This document shows, in pieces, positions 36,122 through 45,099 of a DNA stretch of 64,000 bases. The translations under genes were made by a program, and so were the position numbers. The notes under the pieces are model-generated. The model was not told where the DNA came from. It worked only from the letters and a program-made list of their open reading frames with translations, and did not search any database. Source of the DNA: Desulfovibrio desulfuricans DSM 642 (GTDB taxonomy: Bacteria; Desulfobacterota; Desulfovibrionia; Desulfovibrionales; Desulfovibrionaceae); the NCBI RefSeq assembly GCF_000420465.1, contig NZ_ATUZ01000013.1, forward strand, positions 496,001 through 560,000, in the 5' to 3' direction. The first letter of the stretch is position 1; each line of letters begins with the position of its first letter.

Positions 36122-36668
36122 CAGGAACTGCCCGTTCTGCTGGTGAATCAAGTTCAAAATAAGTGACAGGGGCAAAGTGGAAAAATCCGGCAACCAGATT
36201 GCCGGGGAACTGGCGAACGCGGTCGTTCTGTTCCCTTGCTGCGCCGTTGTAGTAGCGGCGGGCCATCTGGATTTCATCCTCCAGCGTGGCGAGGCTTTGC
36301 TGCAACTGGCGATAGTTTTCGCTGGCCTTAAGCTCCGGGTAGGCTTCCGCAATGGCAAAGAGCTTGCCCAGCGCGCCGGAAAGCAGGTTTTCCGCCTTGG
36401 CCTGTGCCGCAACATCACCCTGTGCGGAGAGGCTGCGGGCGCGCGCAGCGCTCACTTCTTCAAACAGGCCCTTTTCGTGGCTGGCGTACTGCCTGACGGC
36501 GCTGACCAGATTGGGCACCAGATCGTGCCGCCGTTTAAGTTGCACATCAATGCTGCTCCAGGCTTCGTCCACCATGTTTTTGCCGCGCACCAGGGCATTG
36601 TAAAGGGCTACAATGACCGCAAACATAATCACAGCGGCCCCTATGGCGATCAAGATGCCGGTGCTCAT
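36105..36668 (-). CDS. lemA: LemA family protein
   Basis: 187 residues. One N-terminal membrane helix (residues 3-24) is followed by the LemA domain: NALVRGKNMVDEAWSSIDVQ, LKRRHDLVPNLVSAVRQYA, and ARRYYNGAAREQNDRVRQFP near 140-159. The rest is a four-helix bundle on the cytoplasmic or periplasmic side. Molecular function is unsettled. AAGGAG lies five bases before the ATG. It is the first gene of the lemA / small protein / DUF2207 operon. Confidence 0.92.
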   Translation of the reverse strand: MSTGILIAIGAAVIMFAVIVALYNALVRGKNMVDEAWSSIDVQLKRRHDLVPNLVSAVRQYASHEKGLFEEVSAARARSLSAQGDVAAQAKAENLLSGALGKLFAIAEAYPELKASENYRQLQQSLATLEDEIQMARRYYNGAAREQNDRVRQFPGNLVAGFFHFAPVTYFELDSPAERAVPDVGAQ

Positions 36669-37053
36669 ACGAACTCCTTGGATTTGTTGGCAACATGCGC
36701 AGGATTATGAAGCAGCGTGTTGCGCACGGCCTCGGTTTGCGTGGCAAAAGGCCAGTTAATGCTGTCGTAAAAATTGGCATATGTGCGATATTCGGTCAAT
36801 GCCTCTTTGCCGCCAGCCATAAGAGGCGGGCATTCGCTAAGCCCCAGCCCGGCCCTCTCGTGCTGCCTCCTTTTGTCGCCCTCAGGCCAAAACATCCAAA
36901 GACATTTATGCACAGGTGCGTTACGAAGGTAAGGAAGTGGAAAGGGAAAATCAGGCCGAAATCACCAATAAAATTCCGGGGGATTGCGACATGGGCTTTT
37001 TGAGGGTTTCCAGAGTGTGCGCGCATGATGGCTCTGCTTGTGTCGGTTGGGGA
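36669..37053. other. Intergenic region upstream of lemA and the 37054 gene
   Basis: 385 bases between divergent genes. An 82-codon minus-strand frame (36665-36913) has no family feature and ends at the lemA start; I do not call it. No clear operator, repeat or terminator is visible; promoters for both directions should lie here. Confidence 0.55.
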
Positions 37054-38004
37054 ATGCCCCGGAGCGCTATTCCTTTTTCATGGCTGCGGGCTGGTGCGAG
37101 GCCAGCGCTTGTGTTGCTGTGCCTGCTGCTGTGCCCTGGGCTTTCAGCTCTTGCGGCTCCCCGCACTGTGGGGGATTGGGTGGTCGAGCTGCCCGCAGGC
37201 TGGAAAACACAGGAGGAGGGGAATCAGGTACTGTTCAGTTCTCCCAAAGAAGACTGCTACGTGACGATGCTTGAAAAGGATTGCTTTAACGGCGATCTGG
37301 ATCTGCTTGCAAAAGCTTCCGCCAGCATAACCGGCGGCAACGATCTGCGCACTCTGGGTGAAGGCAAGGGGGTTGTTTTTGCCGACAAGATTGCGCGATA
37401 CTGGGTTGGCCTTGCGGACGACAAGTATATGGAAGTCTCTGTTGGGCATGCATGCCGAGGTGCGGGGCCGATTGTAAAAAGCCTGAAAATTTCCCCAAAG
37501 GCCAAGACTGCAGCGCCTCTGAGCAAACTGCTGGCAGTTGCGCAAGGCCCGGAAAATACCATGTGGCTTTTTACTGGCGATCGCCCGGACGATGCAAAGC
37601 CCGTGGAACCCGCAGACCCTACTGGCGACAGACCTGATTTTGCGGCTTTGGCAGACCCTGCTGCCCCCGCCCCAGCTCCGCAGGAAAACCCCATCCCTGA
37701 AGGCTGGCGCACAACGCACACCGGCCAGTGGACAATCTACGACAAGCCGGACGAAAAAGTGTGGTACGCTGTTGGCCTGTATCCGCTCAAAAAAGTAGAA
37801 AACGGGCAGTGGGGCACGGATCTCATTGATCTTGCCCGCAAGCTGAAGGGCATCAATATCACCACTGGCGAAGGCACCGTTGATTTTTATACCCGCGAAG
37901 GCGGCATCGGCACTGTGCTGACCAATGACGCCAACACGGTTGTTGAACTGTATTACCCCGAAGACGATGCCAACCTGGCGGAACTGCGCGAAGCGCTGCA
38001 TTGA
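37054..38004 (+). CDS. Exported protein of unknown function
   Basis: 316 residues from the ATG at 37054, chosen because it begins a good signal peptide (basic start, hydrophobic PALVLLCLLLCPGLS, cleavage near ALA at about residue 34). The mature protein seems to have two halves joined by a proline/alanine-rich linker near 200-220. Each half begins with a similar theme (GDWVVELPAGWKTQEEGNQV and PEGWRTTHTGQWTIYDKPDE), suggesting an internal duplication. No known domain recognised. It lies 64 bases before another exported protein, probably the same operon. Confidence 0.75.
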   Translation: MPRSAIPFSWLRAGARPALVLLCLLLCPGLSALAAPRTVGDWVVELPAGWKTQEEGNQVLFSSPKEDCYVTMLEKDCFNGDLDLLAKASASITGGNDLRTLGEGKGVVFADKIARYWVGLADDKYMEVSVGHACRGAGPIVKSLKISPKAKTAAPLSKLLAVAQGPENTMWLFTGDRPDDAKPVEPADPTGDRPDFAALADPAAPAPAPQENPIPEGWRTTHTGQWTIYDKPDEKVWYAVGLYPLKKVENGQWGTDLIDLARKLKGINITTGEGTVDFYTREGGIGTVLTNDANTVVELYYPEDDANLAELREALH

Positions 38005-38068
38005 TGCCGAGGCATCACGCGCGATCTGATCATCGGATTCCGTCAAACCGCACTACAAGGAGTCTTGC

Positions 38069-39001
38069 ATGTACTTGCTGAAACAATGGGTTGCCGGCGT
38101 GGCGGCCCTGCTGGTTTTTTTGCCGTCAACGGGGTTTGCGGCGGGAGTAGTGCTGAAAAACAGCATGAGTTCTGACGTCAAGGCCGTTTTTTGCGTGGGC
38201 AATAATGGGGGTAAAAAGCCAGTTGTTGACGGATTGGCAAAAAAGTCATCCAAAACGGTAAGTCCGGCCATGTTTCCTGAGCATGATTGCACGCGCATTG
38301 GCGTAACCATGCAAAACGGCATGGGCTGGCAGTATTATCACGAGCCGGAACCCGGTTCAGCCAAGGAAATCGAGTTTGGAATGGATGCCGCAGGCCGTAA
38401 CGAAAAGCGCAAGTATCCCTCCATGCTCATAACCATGTCAGATGGTGAGGCTTATGTGGCCCCGGCGGGTGTGCCCATGTTCATGCTGGTGCAGCTGATG
38501 CGCAAGGGATTGGACGTGGCCCGCTGGAAGGAATTTGCCCTGCCCGGCTATGAAGGGCTTAAAGAGCCCGGTGCTTATGCCGTGTGCTTTGCCGACCAGT
38601 CGTGGAGCCTCGCGGGCAAAGGCATGAAGTTTGACGGCAAAGGCGGCGAACTGGAAACAGTAACGCTGTCTGCGCCCTTTGCCAATACAACCATCGGGGC
38701 CATGTTTGAAGAACTGAAAAAGAATGAATGGCTGCCGCTGGTTCTTGAAGCCGGAGGCCAGACAAGCGTATTTGGCGCGCAGGGCGCGGCCCTTGCCCCC
38801 AAGGGAAAAACTGTGGATTGCTCCCAAACCAGTGACGGCATGTGGCAGGCCCTTGAAACCCTGTTTGTCAGCGGTGCGGAAAATGCGGACAAGCCCGTGC
38901 GTATCGTGCTTGCCAGCGAAGGGCTCCGGTTTGCCATGAACCTTGATCTGGATGCCGCACTGGCGGAGATAAGCCTTGCGCGGGTGCCAGCAGGGAAGTA
39001 G
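38069..39001 (+). CDS. Exported protein of unknown function
   Basis: 310 residues with a signal peptide (residues 1-24, ending TGFAAG) and a strong ribosome-binding site (AAGGAG, six bases). Two cysteines (about 42 and 75) in the first third could form a disulfide; the sequence is otherwise alpha/beta without a family I recognise. It follows the 37054 gene by 64 bases and is ended by a clear hairpin terminator. Probably periplasmic. Confidence 0.8.
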   Translation: MYLLKQWVAGVAALLVFLPSTGFAAGVVLKNSMSSDVKAVFCVGNNGGKKPVVDGLAKKSSKTVSPAMFPEHDCTRIGVTMQNGMGWQYYHEPEPGSAKEIEFGMDAAGRNEKRKYPSMLITMSDGEAYVAPAGVPMFMLVQLMRKGLDVARWKEFALPGYEGLKEPGAYAVCFADQSWSLAGKGMKFDGKGGELETVTLSAPFANTTIGAMFEELKKNEWLPLVLEAGGQTSVFGAQGAALAPKGKTVDCSQTSDGMWQALETLFVSGAENADKPVRIVLASEGLRFAMNLDLDAALAEISLARVPAGK

Positions 39002-39036
39002 GGCAGTATTGAACTCTGTTTGAAGGGATTAACAAA

Positions 39037-39090
39037 AACGTGGCTTATACTGTCTATAGTAAGGGCGTATAAGCCACGTTGAGTTTTTTT
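39037..39090. terminator. Bidirectional terminator, related to ssrA hairpin
   Basis: Fourteen-bp perfect stem AACGTGGCTTATAC (39037-39050) with GTATAAGCCACGTT (39067-39080), 16-base loop. Plus-strand T-run at 39084-39090, minus-strand T-run at 39038-39034. It ends the 38069 gene and the convergent small lipoprotein gene. The 11-base core recurs at 58534-58569. Confidence 0.88.
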
Positions 39091-39181
39091 CGATGTTGCC
39101 AGCCATGCAGAACGTCATGCTTGCTGAATTATTTTCCTCAACACGTTGTGCGGCGCTCCAAAATCAACATAGCAAAACAGT

Positions 39182-39343
39182 TTACTTTTTCTGTTCATCC
39201 TTGTAGCCGTCATTATAGCCCTGCTGAACAGCATCGACCTTTCTTTCAATTTTTGCAGAGGCTTTGCCAGCAGTTCTGCCAACCCAACTGCATCCGCTGG
39301 AAAAGAAAAAAAGCGCAATCAAGGCTGTTGCAAGAATCCGCAT
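39182..39343 (-). CDS. Small lipoprotein, 53 residues
   Basis: Read directly from the minus strand: an ATG at 39343 opens a frame to TAA at 39182. Residues 1-17 are a hydrophobic lipoprotein signal (MRILATALIALFFFSSGC) with the lipid-modified cysteine at residue 18. The mature part is about 35 residues, helical and charged (KASAKIERKVDAVQQGYNDG), ending KDEQKK. AGGATGGA lies upstream. Family unknown. It is convergent with the 38069 gene and shares its terminator, and is divergent from the polyene operon. Confidence 0.75.
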   Translation of the reverse strand: MRILATALIALFFFSSGCSWVGRTAGKASAKIERKVDAVQQGYNDGYKDEQKK

Positions 39344-39462
39344 GATAAATTCCATCCTAAATTGAGAGTTGTCCTAAAAGAGTCTCTTGTATATTGTGCG
39401 GCTGTCCAATCTGGTGCCTTTTTAATAAATAAAGGCATGCAAACATGCAAGCAGGGGAGCAA

Positions 39463-40191
39463 ATGCAAACTTCGCCCATAGCTCTGGTAACGGGCGCAAG
39501 CAAGGGAATTGGCAAGGCCATTGCCCTTGGCTTGGCCGCCGATGGTTTTGATATCTGGCTGAACTACCGCAACGACCACGATGCCGCAGAAGCCGTGCGC
39601 GATGCCATTGAGGCTCTGGAGCGCAAATGCGTTTTAGTGCCCTTTGACGTGGCGGACAAAAATTCGGTGGAAGCCGCCCTTGATCCACTGCTGGCGGCGG
39701 AAACTCCCTTTGCCCTGATCAACAACGCGGGCTTTGCCCGCGATACCGTCTTTGGCCTTATGTCCGAAGAGCAGTGGGATTCCGTCATCGGTGTGCACCT
39801 AAACGGGTTTTTCCATGTATCGCGCAAGGTTGTGCCGCATATGCAGCGGGCGCGCGCAGGGCGTGTTGTAAATATTGTTTCCACCTCGGGGCAGGCTGGC
39901 ATGGCCGGGCAGGTGAACTATTCCGCAGCCAAGGCTGGTCTTATCGGTGCAACGCGAGCCCTTGCCCGCGAGCTTGGGCGCCGCAACGTGCTTGTTAATG
40001 CCGTGGCCCCTGGCTTTATCAGCACCGAGATGACGGCCGGTCTGCCAGTGGATGAATATATGAAAGGCGTGCCCCTTGGCAGACCGGGTTTGCCGGAAGA
40101 AGTGGCGGGCTGCGTGCGATTTTTGTGTTCCAACTTATCGTCCTACGTTACCGGGCAGGTGCTGTCTGTTAACGGCGGACTATACATGTGA
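39463..40191 (+). CDS. 3-oxoacyl-ACP reductase (FabG-type SDR), polyene cluster
   Basis: 242 residues, short-chain dehydrogenase. NADP-binding TGASKGIG at about 10-17, NNAGFARD near 90, catalytic Ser-Tyr-Lys (STSGQ, YSAAKAG near 150), and C-terminal GQVLSVNGGLYM. It reduces the 3-keto group after each condensation. ATG 39463 with GGGGAG upstream preferred over 39445. It corresponds to ApeQ of aryl-polyene clusters as I recall them. First gene of the 19-gene operon; the next gene starts six bases after its stop. Confidence 0.9.
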   Translation: MQTSPIALVTGASKGIGKAIALGLAADGFDIWLNYRNDHDAAEAVRDAIEALERKCVLVPFDVADKNSVEAALDPLLAAETPFALINNAGFARDTVFGLMSEEQWDSVIGVHLNGFFHVSRKVVPHMQRARAGRVVNIVSTSGQAGMAGQVNYSAAKAGLIGATRALARELGRRNVLVNAVAPGFISTEMTAGLPVDEYMKGVPLGRPGLPEEVAGCVRFLCSNLSSYVTGQVLSVNGGLYM

Positions 40192-40197
40192 GGCCCG

Positions 40198-41412
40198 ATG
40201 CGGCGAGTTGTCATAACTGGCGTGGGGCTTGTATCCGTTCTGGGCGTTAGCCGCGAGCAGATCGCCAATGCGTTGTATAATGGGATTTCCGGCATAGTTG
40301 CCGACCCGCAGCGGCTGGAACATGGGTTTCGCAGCCAGCTTACAGGGCGCATAGACGGCTTTGATTGCGCGCGCCATCTTAACAGAAAGCAGCGCAAAAG
40401 CATGCCGCATTTTGCCATTCAGGCGCATGCGGCAACACTGGATGCCCTGGATCAGGCCGGGCTTGCACCTGAAGACCTGCGCTCAGACAGGTGCGGCCTT
40501 GTTTTTGGCAATGATTCCACAGTGCAGTCTGTAGTTGACCAGCAGGCGGCGCTTCAGGAGGCGGGCTGCACTTCCGGCATGGGCAGCGGCCATGTTTTTC
40601 GTTGCATGAATTCCACCATCACCATGAATCTCAACGTCCTGCTTGGCAATACCGGCCCAAGCTGGACGGTAAGCGCCGCCTGCGCCAGCGGGGCATATGC
40701 CATCGGTCAGGCGGCAGACCAGATTCGCCTTGGGCGGCTTGACCGCGTGGTCTGCGGCGCTGCGCAAGAGCTTAACTGGCCGTCTGTCTGCTCCTTTGAC
40801 GGTCTTGGGGCTTTTTCTGCGCGCACGCCTGCGGCGGCGGCCTCCCGCCCCTTTGACAAGGGCAGGGATGGGCTGGTGCCAAGCGGCGGCGCTGCGGCCC
40901 TGCTGCTGGAAGATTACGATACGGCCCACAGGCGCAATGCCTGCATTCTGGCAGAAGTGCTGGGCTTTGGTTGCAGCGCGGACGGCGAAACTCTTTCCGT
41001 TCCCAGCCGCACAGGGCTTGCGCGCGCCATGCGTATGGCTCTGGCGGAAGGCGGGCTGAGTACTGCTGATGTGGATATTGTCAACGCGCATGCCACATCC
41101 ACCCCTCAGGGCGATGCTGCGGAGGCAGCCAATCTGCGGGCCGTTTTCGGCGCTGACTGCCCCGATGTCATGGCGCTGAAAAGCCTTACAGGGCATGAAC
41201 TGTGGATGTCTGGCGCGTCGCAGGTGGCCTACGCCGTCATCATGGCGCAGGCGGGTTTTACGGCTGCTACCATAAATTATGAAGAGCCGGACGAAGATAC
41301 CGCTGGCATTCCCGTGCTTGTCCGCAGGCTGGAGCAACCCCCGCGAGTCGTGCTGAATAATGCCGCGGGCTTTGGCGGCAGCAACGCCAGTATCGCCTTG
41401 AGGCTCGGCTGA
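40198..41412 (+). CDS. Beta-ketoacyl-ACP synthase, polyene cluster
   Basis: 404 residues, thiolase-like ketosynthase fold. Nucleophile Cys162 in SAACASGAY; histidines in NAHATSTPQGD near 298 and in SLTGHELWMSGAS near 332. The second histidine motif is GHE rather than the usual GHT. All three catalytic residues are present, so it should condense malonyl-ACP. It probably acts in chain initiation or elongation of the polyene. It overlaps the FAD oxidoreductase gene by one base. Confidence 0.9.
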   Translation: MRRVVITGVGLVSVLGVSREQIANALYNGISGIVADPQRLEHGFRSQLTGRIDGFDCARHLNRKQRKSMPHFAIQAHAATLDALDQAGLAPEDLRSDRCGLVFGNDSTVQSVVDQQAALQEAGCTSGMGSGHVFRCMNSTITMNLNVLLGNTGPSWTVSAACASGAYAIGQAADQIRLGRLDRVVCGAAQELNWPSVCSFDGLGAFSARTPAAAASRPFDKGRDGLVPSGGAAALLLEDYDTAHRRNACILAEVLGFGCSADGETLSVPSRTGLARAMRMALAEGGLSTADVDIVNAHATSTPQGDAAEAANLRAVFGADCPDVMALKSLTGHELWMSGASQVAYAVIMAQAGFTAATINYEEPDEDTAGIPVLVRRLEQPPRVVLNNAAGFGGSNASIALRLG

Positions 41413-42869
41413 TGCGCTGCGTGGTCGCAGGCAGCGGCATTACCGGCCTGACTGCCGCCTTGCTGCTGGCGCGGCAGGGCCACGATGTTGCCGTGGTGGA
41501 GGCTGGCCCGTGCGTTGCTCCATTGCTGCGTGGTTTTTGGCGCGAAGGCCTGTATTTTGATACGGGATTTCACTGCGGCGGCGGTCTGCATGCCGGTGGC
41601 GTTTTGCGCCGCTGGCTGCGGGCGCTGGGTATAGAAAAGCATTTGCGGCAGATCACGACCAGCCGCACGGAGGTCTTCCACTTTGCCGATGGGCAGGTGT
41701 TTCAGCTCCCGGCAGGGCAAGCGGCGGTAACAGAAGCTGTTGAGCGGCAATTTCCCGGCGCAGGGCCAGCCATGAAGGCTTTTCTGCACCATATGGATAC
41801 GGAACTGGGCCACTCCCCCTACCTGAATCCCGCTGTGCGGGCAGACCCGTCTTTTGCGCTCCACAGCGCGGGCAGCGTGGCCCAGTATGCTGAATCTGCG
41901 GGCTTTCCTCCTCACTTGCGGGCCATGCTCGGCACACGGTGTCTTTTGTACGGCGTACGGCCCGAAGAATCCTCACTTGAAGAATATTCCCTTGTGGCGG
42001 GGCCGTATTTTCAGTCCAGCGGCTCATGGCAGGGCGGTGGGCTGGCTCTGGTTGAGGCGCTTCTGGCATGCCTCGGCGAGCATGGGGTCACTGTGCGTTG
42101 CAACGCCGCCGTTGCGGGTATAGAGGCGGACAAGGTGCAAGGCGTGCGTGGCGTGGTGTTAGGTGACGGTTCCCGCCTTGCCTGCGAGCGCTGCTTCTTT
42201 ACCGGGCATCCCTCGCAGCTTGAGGGGCTGATCCCCAAGGGCCTCATGCGTCCGGCCTACTTGCACCGCATAAATGAGCTGCCGGAAACACGTTCTGCCA
42301 TGTTGCTGTTTGCAGAAACACGCGACTGCCTGAATGAAAACGAGAGCATCTATCTGCTGCCGGAGCCATTAGCGGAAGAACTGTTCCAAGGTGTGGAAAG
42401 CGCGCACCCCAGCGTATACCTCTTTTGCGACAGACCGCAGCCGGATGGCAGAAAGGCTGTGATGGCCGTGGCGCTCATGGATGACAAGGATTTGCCCGGC
42501 GGCGATCCGCATCCGCGCCCCCAAAGCTATGTGGAGTGGAAGCGTGAGTCCACTGCCCGATTGCAGGCCTACATTGAACAGCGTCTGCCGGAACTGGCAG
42601 GGCGCTGGCGCATTTTGGATGCAGCAAGCCCGTTGACCATGCGGCGCTGGGTTTACGGCGCTACTGGCAGCCTTTATGGCGTGCAGCACCATCTGGGCGC
42701 CATGCCCATGCTGCCTGTCACACGCCTGCCGGGGCTGTTTTTGGCCGGGCAGAACATCCTGCTGCCCGGTGTGCTGGGCGGCATGGTCAGTGCTGCTCTG
42801 GCCGTGGGATTTTCCTTCGGTCATGATAACGTTCTCAAGGAGTTCAGGGAATGCGCGGAAAGCGAGTAG
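41412..42869 (+). CDS. FAD-dependent oxidoreductase, phytoene-desaturase-like
   Basis: 485 residues. N-terminal dinucleotide-binding motif GSGITGLTAALLLARQGHDVAVVEAG (key residues G8, G10, G13; acid at E31) and a C-terminal FAD stretch (LFLAGQNILLPGVLGGMVSA) place it with the phytoene-desaturase/NAD(P)/FAD oxidoreductases. It could desaturate, isomerise or hydroxylate the polyene or its head group. It is wedged between two ketosynthase genes, overlapping one by 1 base and the next by 19, so it belongs to the pathway. Not part of the core E. coli-type cluster as I recall it. Confidence 0.85.
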   Translation: MRCVVAGSGITGLTAALLLARQGHDVAVVEAGPCVAPLLRGFWREGLYFDTGFHCGGGLHAGGVLRRWLRALGIEKHLRQITTSRTEVFHFADGQVFQLPAGQAAVTEAVERQFPGAGPAMKAFLHHMDTELGHSPYLNPAVRADPSFALHSAGSVAQYAESAGFPPHLRAMLGTRCLLYGVRPEESSLEEYSLVAGPYFQSSGSWQGGGLALVEALLACLGEHGVTVRCNAAVAGIEADKVQGVRGVVLGDGSRLACERCFFTGHPSQLEGLIPKGLMRPAYLHRINELPETRSAMLLFAETRDCLNENESIYLLPEPLAEELFQGVESAHPSVYLFCDRPQPDGRKAVMAVALMDDKDLPGGDPHPRPQSYVEWKRESTARLQAYIEQRLPELAGRWRILDAASPLTMRRWVYGATGSLYGVQHHLGAMPMLPVTRLPGLFLAGQNILLPGVLGGMVSAALAVGFSFGHDNVLKEFRECAESE

Positions 42870-44092
42870 TCGTTACAGGCTTGGGCGCGGTTTCGCCATT
42901 CGGCGAAGGCGTATCCGCCATGTACGAAGGTGTGCGCGATAACCGTTGCGCGCTGACCACCTTGCCGGAATACAAGCTTGAGGGGTTGTCGTGCCGTGTG
43001 GCCGGGCTGGTGCCGCCATTGCAGGAAAAGCGTATTCCACGGGAATTGCGGCGTTCCATGTCGCCCATGTCGATTTTTGCCTGCCTGGCTGCCTGGGAGG
43101 CTCTGACCAATGCCGGGCTGAGTACCCGGCCCGGGCAGCGCATGGGCGTAGCTGTTGGCTCAACTGTGGGCAGCCCCACAATGCTACATGAATTTTTTGA
43201 GATGTTTCTGCGCGAGCACAGCGTGGAGAGCATGCGCAGTACAGTATTCTTCAAGGTTATGAGCCACACGGTTGCCGCCAATGTGGCTCTGGCCTGCGGG
43301 TGCGCAGGTCGCACGCTTGCGCCTGCCGCCGCCTGCGCCTCTGGCCTCATGAGCCTGTGCCTCGGGTTTGAGGCTATCGCGGCAGGGCGGGAAGAAATGA
43401 TGCTCTGCGGCGGCGCGGATGAATTCCACCTGTTGACCTCCGCAACATTTGACCGCCTTGGCGCTGCATCGCACACAGAAGACCCGGATTGCGCCTCTCG
43501 CCCCTTTGATGCGGAGCGCACAGGCATTGTTTGCGGCGAAGGTGCGGGCATCCTGCTGCTGGAGAGTCTGGAAAGCGCTCAAGCCCGCAATGCGCCCATA
43601 CTGGCGGAAATACGCGGCGCGGCCATATCTTCATCGCCCGGCAGCATCGCCCAGCCCGACGCGGCTGCCATTGCTGGCTGCATGCGCAGAACGTTGGAAG
43701 ATGCAGGCGCGCAACCGCAGAATGTTGCCTATGTTAACGCCCACGCTACCGCAACTGAATTCGGTGATATTGCAGAAGGGCAGGCCATTGAGGCTGTTTT
43801 TGGCTCTACAACACCTGTCAGCAGTTTCAAAGGGCACCTGGGGCATACCATGGCGGCCAGCGGCGCGCTGGAAAGCATTTTGTGTATAGAAATGTTGCAG
43901 TCCTCCACATATTTTCCAACGCGCGGATTGCGCAATCCTGATGTCAGATGCGGAAATTTGAATCATATGAACGGGCAGCTGCATAAACCAAGTGGTTTGG
44001 TATTGAAAAATAGTTTTGCGCTTGGCGGTTGCAATTGCACTATCATATTTGATAGGTTGCGTGAAAATTCAATGAATGTTGGGAAAGAATGA
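42851..44092 (+). CDS. Beta-ketoacyl-ACP synthase, polyene cluster
   Basis: 413 residues. Catalytic Cys162 in PAAACASGLM, His in NAHATATEFGD near 297 and His in KGHLGHTMAASGALES near 331. FabF-like. The last 100 bases or so are AT-rich compared with the rest, as is the start of the ACP gene that follows with a four-base overlap. It starts inside the oxidoreductase gene. It is a second complete ketosynthase, likely elongating or priming. Confidence 0.9.
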   Translation: MRGKRVVVTGLGAVSPFGEGVSAMYEGVRDNRCALTTLPEYKLEGLSCRVAGLVPPLQEKRIPRELRRSMSPMSIFACLAAWEALTNAGLSTRPGQRMGVAVGSTVGSPTMLHEFFEMFLREHSVESMRSTVFFKVMSHTVAANVALACGCAGRTLAPAAACASGLMSLCLGFEAIAAGREEMMLCGGADEFHLLTSATFDRLGAASHTEDPDCASRPFDAERTGIVCGEGAGILLLESLESAQARNAPILAEIRGAAISSSPGSIAQPDAAAIAGCMRRTLEDAGAQPQNVAYVNAHATATEFGDIAEGQAIEAVFGSTTPVSSFKGHLGHTMAASGALESILCIEMLQSSTYFPTRGLRNPDVRCGNLNHMNGQLHKPSGLVLKNSFALGGCNCTIIFDRLRENSMNVGKE

Positions 44093-44358
44093 ACGATAAT
44101 AAAATTAGAGAGACGATTGACGCGGCCTTGAGTGAAGAATTTGAATTGTCCCCGGATCAGCTTGTTCCTACAGCACATATCAAGGAAGACCTCGGGCTTG
44201 ATAGCCTTGATATCGTGGATATGGTCATCGTGCTGGAAAAGGCCTTCAACTTCAAATTGCAAAACAAAGAGTCCCTGGTAAAAATTCAGACACTTGGGGA
44301 CATTTATGCATTCATCGAGGCCTTGCGCGATGAAGGAACCGTCAAGGCGGAACAGTAA
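44089..44358 (+). CDS. Acyl carrier protein, polyene cluster
   Basis: 89 residues. The phosphopantetheine site is Ser39 in LGLDSLDIVDMVI, with the usual acidic helix II. A second ACP lies at 52471; in aryl-polyene clusters one carries the starter and one the growing chain. It overlaps the upstream ketosynthase gene by four bases and the acyltransferase by about 29. Confidence 0.93.
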   Translation: MNDNKIRETIDAALSEEFELSPDQLVPTAHIKEDLGLDSLDIVDMVIVLEKAFNFKLQNKESLVKIQTLGDIYAFIEALRDEGTVKAEQ

Positions 44359-45094
44359 TATTGTGCCAAACATTGCCATAAGTGCAATTTTTGTTTGCTG
44401 GACAATTATTATTTTGCCCATGACACTGTGCATCGCCGCGTTGCACATGGTTTTTCCCGGTGCCATGAGCGCGGCCAATCGCCGGTACATCTGGCTTTAT
44501 GGACGCTCTACGCTGTTTTTTTTGCGGCCCTGGCTGCCGGTGCGTATTCGCAACGCACATATGGCAGTGGAGTATCCTGGGTCGGTTGTTGTGTGCAACC
44601 ATCAGTCTTTTTTGGATATTTACCTGCTTGCGGCGCAGGATCAGGCCAATGTGTGCCTGATAACCAAAAGCTGGCCCTTTCGCTTGCTCTTTTTCTTTGC
44701 GCCCACCATGCGCAGCGCGGAATATATCGATGCGCAGAGTCTGCCCGCAGAACAGGTCGAGGCTTTGTGCCTTGAACGTCTGCGTGATGGGGTTACTCTG
44801 GTGATTTTCCCCGAAGGCAGCCGTACCCGCACTGGTGCTCTGGGCAAGTTTAGGGCTGGCGCTTTCCACGTTGCTGTCAAGGCCGGTCGTCCCGTGCTCC
44901 CCTTGCTGATTCACAACAGCTTCCAGGTGTTTCCTCCTGGCGCCAAGGGCTTTCATCCTGCTACCATCCATATGGAGTTTCTTGATCCGGTATGGCCACA
45001 GGCCTTTGCCGGTGAACTTTTACCGCATCGCGCCATGATGCGGCATGTCAGAAATCTTTATGTAAAACATCTAACGAGTGTGACAGGAGAGTAA
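44330..45094 (+). CDS. PlsC-type acyltransferase, polyene cluster
   Basis: 254 residues. One N-terminal membrane helix (about 15-38) is followed by the 1-acylglycerol-3-phosphate acyltransferase motifs: NHQSFLDIY (HX4D) near 85, FPEGSRTR near 155. It probably transfers an acyl or polyene chain to a lipid acceptor at the inner membrane. The start is uncertain: ATG 44330 is used; the frame is open to 44294, and GTG 44363 is also possible. It is six bases from the lipoprotein gene. Confidence 0.85.
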   Translation: MKEPSRRNSNIVPNIAISAIFVCWTIIILPMTLCIAALHMVFPGAMSAANRRYIWLYGRSTLFFLRPWLPVRIRNAHMAVEYPGSVVVCNHQSFLDIYLLAAQDQANVCLITKSWPFRLLFFFAPTMRSAEYIDAQSLPAEQVEALCLERLRDGVTLVIFPEGSRTRTGALGKFRAGAFHVAVKAGRPVLPLLIHNSFQVFPPGAKGFHPATIHMEFLDPVWPQAFAGELLPHRAMMRHVRNLYVKHLTSVTGE

Positions 45095-45099
45095 CTGTA

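Noticed and set aside
36665..36913. 82-codon minus-strand frame upstream of lemA
   Set aside because: No domain, no good start signal; ends on the lemA start codon.
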